Positions 59,618 to 64,000 of a stretch of 64,000 nucleotides of DNA are shown here, piece by piece. The position numbers were made by a program, and so were the translations under genes. Location of the stretch: NCBI GenBank assembly GCA_015521115.1, contig WAOT01000008.1, positions 22,949 to 86,948 on the forward strand, written 5' to 3'. Every line of letters starts with the position of its first letter. The first letter of the stretch is position 1. This DNA is from Desulfurococcales archaeon (GTDB taxonomy: Archaea > Thermoproteota > Thermoprotei_A > Sulfolobales > Acidilobaceae). The notes below the pieces were generated by a model. It did no database searches. It saw only the letters and a program-made list of their open reading frames with translations, and was not told the DNA's origin.

Positions 59618-61021
59618 GTGGACACCGTGTCCAGCGATGCCGGGAAAACAGCGATAGCGGCCCTAATAATCGCCCTGTTACTAATCCCCATATCCCTCTA
59701 TACAGCATACCAGACTGGGAAGGTCGCAGAGCAGTCACGGCAAGCCCAGGGAGGGCTTGAAGAGAACATAAAAGACCTACAACAGAGCATCAAGGCCCTT
59801 CAAGAGACCGTCAACCAGAGCAGGACTGCAAGCTCGCAGGCACTTGAAGACTTGCAGGAACAGGTATCAAACCTCCAACAACAGCTCTGGCTCCTATCCA
59901 ATAAGAGCACAGCCCTCAAAAACAACCTTACAACCCTAACGTCAAGCCTAGCTGAGCTCCAAGGGCAACTGATGGCCCTAAGGGGTAGCCTCACATCGAT
60001 CAATGAGAGTATAGCGGAGCAGCTATCCCTCCTCAACCAGACAATAGACTCCATAGTAGAACAGCTCAAGCAGTTACAGAGCCAAGCTAGCCTCCTCTTC
60101 CCAACTACCGTAGTAGACGCTACAGGAGACGAGGTCGTTATCACATCAATGCCCACGAGGATCGTATCTCTAGCCCCAAGCGTCGCAGAGGATCTATACT
60201 TCGTAAACGCCACAGACAGAATAGTGGGCGTGACAGACTACACCGACTGGCCCCCCGAACTAGTTGAAAGGATCCAGAACGGGACAGTAGAGACTGTCGG
60301 GGGCTTCTGGAACCCTGACATAGAGAAGATCCTCTCCCTCAACCCAGACCTAGTCGTTGGGGTCGCTGGAGTACCAAGCCACCAGCAGGTCAAGGAGATC
60401 CTAAAAGCACACGGCATACCTATGATCCTGCTCCCCCAGTCCACGATCTCTGATATAAAGGACGGCCTCCTAATGCTTGGAAAGGCGACAGGGAACATTG
60501 CCGACGCCTACCAGGCTGCAGTTGAGTTTGAAGCTAAGATCGTAAGGCTACAGCTTGCGGCCAGCCTCGTAGAACAGCAGAGGAGTGCCGCCATCATAGT
60601 ATGGCTAGGCCCACCGACATATGTTGTAGGGAACGGCACATTCCAGGACAGCGGCCTGGAGCTAGTTGGTGCTATGAACAGCTTCAACTACCTCGAGGGA
60701 TGGCAGGCTATAAACCCCGAGGATCTCGCCGCAGCGAACCCCGACGTGATCATACTGGCCGGGATAAACGTCAGCGACTTCTACAACTATATTAACAGTA
60801 CGCTGGGAGAGGACGCCCAGAACATAACCGCGGTAGCCGAGGGGAGAGTCTACACTTTCACGGGAGACCTCCTCAATATGCTGAACAGGCCTAGCCCAAG
60901 GTTCGCTGACGCACTACTAGCACTCCAATACGTTATCTACCCTGAGCTATACAACGCGAGCATAGACTCTATACCAAACACCCTCTCGGAGCCCCCACAA
61001 GTCCAGCCCCCACTACCATGA
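59618..61021 (+). CDS. BtuF-like substrate-binding protein with coiled-coil membrane tether
   Basis: 467 residues. An N-terminal transmembrane anchor (AALIIALLLIPISLYTAYQTG, residues 13-33), then about 125 residues of coiled coil with Gln/Leu heptads, then a type III periplasmic-binding domain from residue 165 (TRIVSLAPSVAEDLYFVN, VGVTDYTDWPPE, PDLVVGVAGVP). Binds cobalamin, heme or a siderophore outside the membrane for the permease that follows 13 bases later. GTG 59618 with TTATTTA near 59584 may be leaderless. The long helical stalk is unusual. Confidence 0.8.
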   Translation: MDTVSSDAGKTAIAALIIALLLIPISLYTAYQTGKVAEQSRQAQGGLEENIKDLQQSIKALQETVNQSRTASSQALEDLQEQVSNLQQQLWLLSNKSTALKNNLTTLTSSLAELQGQLMALRGSLTSINESIAEQLSLLNQTIDSIVEQLKQLQSQASLLFPTTVVDATGDEVVITSMPTRIVSLAPSVAEDLYFVNATDRIVGVTDYTDWPPELVERIQNGTVETVGGFWNPDIEKILSLNPDLVVGVAGVPSHQQVKEILKAHGIPMILLPQSTISDIKDGLLMLGKATGNIADAYQAAVEFEAKIVRLQLAASLVEQQRSAAIIVWLGPPTYVVGNGTFQDSGLELVGAMNSFNYLEGWQAINPEDLAAANPDVIILAGINVSDFYNYINSTLGEDAQNITAVAEGRVYTFTGDLLNMLNRPSPRFADALLALQYVIYPELYNASIDSIPNTLSEPPQVQPPLP

Positions 61022-61034
61022 GGCGATATACGCC

Positions 61035-62021
61035 TTGAAGCCCCAGTCCCAAAACGGGATTCAAACCGGTGTTTTCCTCCTCACATCTACCCTGACGCTC
61101 CTAGCCCTTCTAATGGCTGGAGTCTCGGTAGGGAGCACGGGCGTCTCCAACCCCCTAGACTCGATTAGATCGTTAGGACACGGTGGAGATCCCATCGTAA
61201 TTTACAGGCTCACGAGAACTGTTGCCGCTGCCCTCCTGGGGCTTGGCCTCTCAGTGTCTGGGCTCACACTACAATACACGCTGAGAAACCCCATGGCAGA
61301 CCCTTATCTCCTCGGCGTCTCCAGCGGCGCCGCCTTCGGCGTTTTAGTGCTCTACCTCTTCTCGCCTACTCCGCCACCAACTCTTGTATATGCATCGGGC
61401 CTCCTATGGGGTTTCATAGCGTTCCTCATCGTTATAGGTGTTGGGGGCTTCATAGGCGGGGGGCCGACGAGCCTCATAGTGGCGGGGGTTAGCGTGGGCT
61501 ACGGCTTCTTCGGGCTGATAGTGTTGGCTATGGCCCATATGCCAGGGGCTCAGAGGTTCAGCTTCATATGGCTCTTCGGGACTGTGGCTTATGTTACGCG
61601 GGAGACACTCCTGGTCACTGCCGCCATAGTCATATCTGGCACGGCAGGTTTAGCTGCGTACTCGCAGAAGATCTACACGCTGATCTTGGGGGATGAGGTT
61701 GCAAGGGCTAGTGGTGTGGACGTTGAGAGGCTCAGGCTGGTGGCAGCCTTCCTGGCGAGTAGCATTGCAGCATCCCTCGTCGCCCTGGCGGGCCCAGTAG
61801 GCTTCCTAGGCCTAGCGGCACCTTGGGCCACGAGGCTGGCGATCGGTAGCAACTATAGGAGGGCGTTGGCCGGTAGTATGATTCTAGGGGCAGGTGCGGC
61901 CGTCGCGAGCGACCTAGTAGTTAGGCTTATGAGCGGGGGAGGAGAGATCCCCCTTACAGCCGTCACTGCACTATTCGGTGCCCCAATTCTCTTCTACCTC
62001 TCCAAGAGAACCGGGTGGTAG
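61035..62021 (+). CDS. BtuC/FecCD-family permease
   Basis: 328 residues, nine or ten transmembrane helices. RNPMADPYLLGVSSGAAFG and the C-terminal AGPVGFLGLAAPW(A) are FecCD/BtuC signatures. Imports a metal chelate such as cobalamin. TTG 61035 follows GAGGCGAT. Downstream, the ATPase starts two bases after its stop at 62021. Confidence 0.9.
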   Translation: MKPQSQNGIQTGVFLLTSTLTLLALLMAGVSVGSTGVSNPLDSIRSLGHGGDPIVIYRLTRTVAAALLGLGLSVSGLTLQYTLRNPMADPYLLGVSSGAAFGVLVLYLFSPTPPPTLVYASGLLWGFIAFLIVIGVGGFIGGGPTSLIVAGVSVGYGFFGLIVLAMAHMPGAQRFSFIWLFGTVAYVTRETLLVTAAIVISGTAGLAAYSQKIYTLILGDEVARASGVDVERLRLVAAFLASSIAASLVALAGPVGFLGLAAPWATRLAIGSNYRRALAGSMILGAGAAVASDLVVRLMSGGGEIPLTAVTALFGAPILFYLSKRTGW

Positions 62022-62022
62022 A

Positions 62023-62751
62023 TTGAGTGCCTGCACAGTTCAGGTGAAAGGGCTCACTGTACATGCTGGAGGGCTTAGAATACTAGGAGTTGAGGAGCTC
62101 AGCTGGGGCCGGGGGATGCACGGAGTCATCGGGCCTAATGGTAGTGGTAAGACGACGCTCCTCCGCACCCTCTCCGGGGTCATAGACTATAGGGGCACTG
62201 TAGAGGTCTGCGGCCACAGTCCGAAGGAAGCGAGGAGCATGGTCTCCTATATGCCCTCGACACCAGTAGTCGACCCGCTCGCTAGGGCTAGGGACGTTAT
62301 AGAAGCCGGACTCTACGGTGTCAGTAGAGGGCTAGACATTGAGGAGGCCGCCGAAATACTGGGTGTAAGACACCTCCTAGACCGTAGGTTCTCGACGCTA
62401 AGCGGGGGAGAGCAGAGGCTAGTCTGCATAGCCAGGGCTATAGCTAGGAGGCCCAGGCTCCTCCTACTCGACGAGCCCCTATCCTTCCTCGACCTTAAGA
62501 ACTCCGTCAAAGTACTCCGCCTACTAAGGGAGCTCTCCTCGAAAATAACGGTGATAGCCACAAGCCACGAGGTCGAGTATGTGAGCGTGTTCGACGATAT
62601 ACTTGTCCTAAGGGACGGGTCGCCTGCTTACATAGGGGCGTCCTCTAACATCCCGAGGGGAGTGCTAGAGGAAGTATATGGTGTTGGCATCGAGGAACTT
62701 AACCTCCGAGGAAAGAGGGTGTTCCTACCCCGCGACCCCTTCAAACTATAA
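62023..62751 (+). CDS. BtuD-type ABC ATPase
   Basis: 242 residues from TTG 62023: Walker A GPNGSGKTT near residue 35, signature LSGGEQRL, Walker B LLLLDEPLSFLD and switch His in ATSHEVEY. Completes the importer. TTG 62023, behind GGGTGGTAG and two bases after the permease stop, is favoured over an upstream in-frame ATG at 61978 that would add residues not found in the family. Confidence 0.92.
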   Translation: MSACTVQVKGLTVHAGGLRILGVEELSWGRGMHGVIGPNGSGKTTLLRTLSGVIDYRGTVEVCGHSPKEARSMVSYMPSTPVVDPLARARDVIEAGLYGVSRGLDIEEAAEILGVRHLLDRRFSTLSGGEQRLVCIARAIARRPRLLLLDEPLSFLDLKNSVKVLRLLRELSSKITVIATSHEVEYVSVFDDILVLRDGSPAYIGASSNIPRGVLEEVYGVGIEELNLRGKRVFLPRDPFKL

Positions 62752-62763
62752 TCCGCTTCCTCT

Positions 62764-62985
62764 GACCGTATCGCTCCGTAGCGTTTTGTTTCATTATGAT
62801 ACGGTCTTCATCGGTTCCCTCCTCGCCCAGAGGGCTCGCCCCCCGGCTGGGGGGTTCATCCCGTGAGGTCATGGGGGGCGGTCGAGCCGAGCGGCACGCG
62901 GCCCCCATCCAGGGTGGGATGCCAGCCCGAGCTTGGAGCGTGGCTCCCATCGCCCAGGCGGGCCCTGAGGAAAGTGCTAGTTAAT
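62764..62985. ncRNA. GC-rich structured non-coding region, probable ncRNA on the minus strand
   Basis: In the 333-base gap 62752-63084 I see no convincing protein gene. It is GC-rich with strong helices: GACCGTATC (62764-62772)/GATACGGTC (62798-62806), a CCCTCC..GAGGG hairpin, CCCCCC/GGGGGG, and GCCCCCCATG-type stems. A minus-strand TATA (TTTATATG, 62990-62997) lies 25 bases before about 62967, the predicted 5' end. I cannot match it to SRP RNA, RNase P RNA or other known RNAs. GC content and structure resemble those of stable RNAs in a thermophile. Confidence 0.5.
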
Positions 62986-63084
62986 GACGCATATAAACCT
63001 CGCCGTACTATAAAAAGACACAAAATGAGCAGAAAGCTATAGTCAAATATTTCTGCCCCCTACAGGCTAACAAAGTCTGCAATA

Positions 63085-63519
63085 ATGGGATCCGCAATGT
63101 CCGAGAGACCCATCTATAGCTTAGAGGGCCGCGTGTACTGGAGCGAGACCGACGCTGCCCAGATAGCTCATTTCACGAGCTTCCTACGATACTGTGAGAA
63201 AACTGAGGAAGAGTTTGTCCTCGAGATAACCGGGAAAAGAATATTCCCTCCCCCAGTCCTATTCCCCAGGGTTCACGTGGAGATAGACTATAGCGTACCC
63301 CTCCGGGTTCACGACAAGTACAGGGTCGATATCGTGGATGTTAGAGTGGGGAGGAAGAGTATAACATGGACTTTCAAGATCTACAACCAAACACTGAAAG
63401 CCCTTGCAGCCGAATGCAAGATAGTGACCGTCGCCTTCGACCCCACGACATGGACTTCCATAGAGGTTCCCGAGGATCTTAGGAGGGCTATAGAGGAAAG
63501 GGCCAAGCAAAACAGTTAA
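63085..63519 (+). CDS. Hot-dog fold acyl-CoA thioesterase
   Basis: 144 residues. VYWSETDAAQIAHFTSFLRY is the 4-hydroxybenzoyl-CoA/YbgC-type thioesterase motif, with the catalytic Asp in ETDAAQ; the central helix and the following strands match a single hot-dog fold. Hydrolyses acyl-CoA; substrate unknown. ATG 63085, or ATG 63097; no clear ribosome binding site, so perhaps leaderless. Confidence 0.86.
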   Translation: MGSAMSERPIYSLEGRVYWSETDAAQIAHFTSFLRYCEKTEEEFVLEITGKRIFPPPVLFPRVHVEIDYSVPLRVHDKYRVDIVDVRVGRKSITWTFKIYNQTLKALAAECKIVTVAFDPTTWTSIEVPEDLRRAIEERAKQNS

Positions 63520-63583
63520 TCCTCAGAGAGATACAAGGATAATCACGCGTGAGAGGACAACACGTTCCAAGGGGGTTCCCGAG

Positions 63584-63874
63584 GTGGTCGCACCCGTCAG
63601 GAGACTAGTGCTGGACATACTGAAGCCTCTTAAGGGGCTCTCAATTATAGACGTCGGGCGGGAGATTGCGTCTCTTCCAGGAGTTGACGGTGTAAACGTC
63701 ACGGTAAGGGAGATTGATGTTGAGACAGTAACGCTCAGCATGACAATAGAGGGGACAGACATAGACTTCAACAAGGTTAAGGAGAAACTGGAGGAGCTCG
63801 GGTGCATAATCCATAGCGTAGACCAGGTGGTAGCTGGCAAGAAGATAGTTGAGGAGCCTAAGCTGGAGGAGTAG
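63584..63874 (+). CDS. DUF211 family protein
   Basis: 96 residues. RRLVLDILKPLKGLSIIDV and the ferredoxin-like beta-alpha-beta repeat (DVETVTLSMTIEGTDIDF, LEELGCIIHSVDQVVAG) match archaeal DUF211 (MTH889-like), of unknown function; proposed to bind small ligands or metals. GTG 63584 behind GAGGT. Probably separate from the thioesterase (64-base gap). Confidence 0.85.
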   Translation: MVAPVRRLVLDILKPLKGLSIIDVGREIASLPGVDGVNVTVREIDVETVTLSMTIEGTDIDFNKVKEKLEELGCIIHSVDQVVAGKKIVEEPKLEE

Positions 63875-63901
63875 GCCTGGATTCAGGACGTTAGGGCCTG
63901 T

Positions 63902-64000
63902 TCACAGTATAGATAGTATTTCTCCCATAACCTCCTCCGCCCCTTTAACGATCTTAGAGTATAGGATGCCTGTCAAGTCCTCGTGTAGTGTGTAGGAGCC
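63902..64000 (-). CDS. Partial gene, 3' end only
   Basis: The window ends inside a minus-strand coding region. Its last 32 residues are visible up to the TGA at 63904-63902; they end in HEDLTGILYSKIVKGAEEVM and then GEILSIL, a helical, acidic tail. No family can be named. It is convergent with the DUF211 gene. Confidence 0.5.
   Translation of the reverse strand, partial: GSYTLHEDLTGILYSKIVKGAEEVMGEILSIL

Noticed and set aside
62960..62980. RNase P RNA signature GAGGAAAGT on the plus strand
   Set aside because: It lies at the 3' end of the structured region, with too little room before the next gene for the rest of the RNA.
1..64000. CRISPR arrays, insertion sequences, integrases, prophage
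   Set aside because: No regularly spaced direct repeats and no transposase or integrase gene is seen on either strand.

Overview
This window reads as chromosomal DNA of a hyperthermophilic crenarchaeon (Thermoproteota), most likely a Desulfurococcales/Pyrodictiaceae-type organism; the genus cannot be fixed from the sequence alone. The reasons are the ESCRT-type cell division genes cdvB and cdvC, Alba chromatin protein, TFB, LSm, aIF2-beta, deoxyhypusine synthase, archaeal UMP kinase, archaeal mevalonate kinase, a non-catalytic tRNA-splicing endonuclease subunit, two tungsten aldehyde oxidoreductases (one GAPOR-like), a KvAP-like potassium channel, heavy AGG/ATA codon use, frequent GTG and TTG starts, and TATA boxes about 25 bases before leaderless or near-leaderless genes.

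Layout. 0-5.3 kb: argS, an SLC41/MgtE-type transporter and two membrane-linked unknowns. 5.3-7.9 kb: a lone 5S rRNA gene on the minus strand, divergent from cdvB-cdvC, followed by a poly-glutamate mini-protein. 7.9-12.2 kb: information-processing genes (tRNA methylthiotransferase, aIF2-beta, Ogt, LSm, Dph6-like, tRNA-Pro, HD hydrolase). 12.2-19.7 kb: a cell-surface region with a potassium channel, two very large parallel-beta-helix surface proteins and a WHy/LEA-like membrane protein. 19.7-31.3 kb: M32 carboxypeptidase, a GT-C type membrane protein, a CBS protein, GAPOR, a MeaB GTPase, an AbrB-PhoU regulator and UMP kinase. 31.5-34.3 kb: a complete ECF vitamin transporter with both ATPases fused. 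34.1-42.7 kb: deoxyhypusine synthase, a minimal type IV pilus-like operon, an EndA-like subunit, a hidden 57-residue coiled-coil gene, PyrD, PAP2, an HEFYH protein and SurE. 42.9-45.9 kb: a second ECF transporter built around ThiW, with an extra P-loop protein. 46-49 kb: a bd-type oxygen reductase made of two CydA-like subunits. 49-54.5 kb: Alba, DeoC, a dihydropteroate-synthase-related protein, mevalonate kinase and a TFB paralog with a broken zinc ribbon. 54.5-64 kb: AOR with a divergent MoaD-like protein, a radical SAM protein, DUF711, a BtuFCD-type importer, a GC-rich structured non-coding region, a hot-dog thioesterase and DUF211.

How it fits together. The oxidoreductases (GAPOR, AOR with a MoaD-like partner) fit ferredoxin-linked sugar or peptide catabolism with a tungsten or molybdenum pterin. 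The bd-type enzyme implies use or detoxification of low oxygen. Three importers (two ECF and one BtuFCD) suggest vitamin or cofactor scavenging, and MeaB suggests a B12-dependent mutase elsewhere. Four divergent gene pairs (5S/cdvB, CBS/GAPOR, EndA-like/mini coiled coil, SPOUT methyltransferase/Alba) appear to share a single near-symmetric TATA element, which is the most coherent regulatory pattern in the window. There is no CRISPR array, insertion sequence, integrase or phage module.
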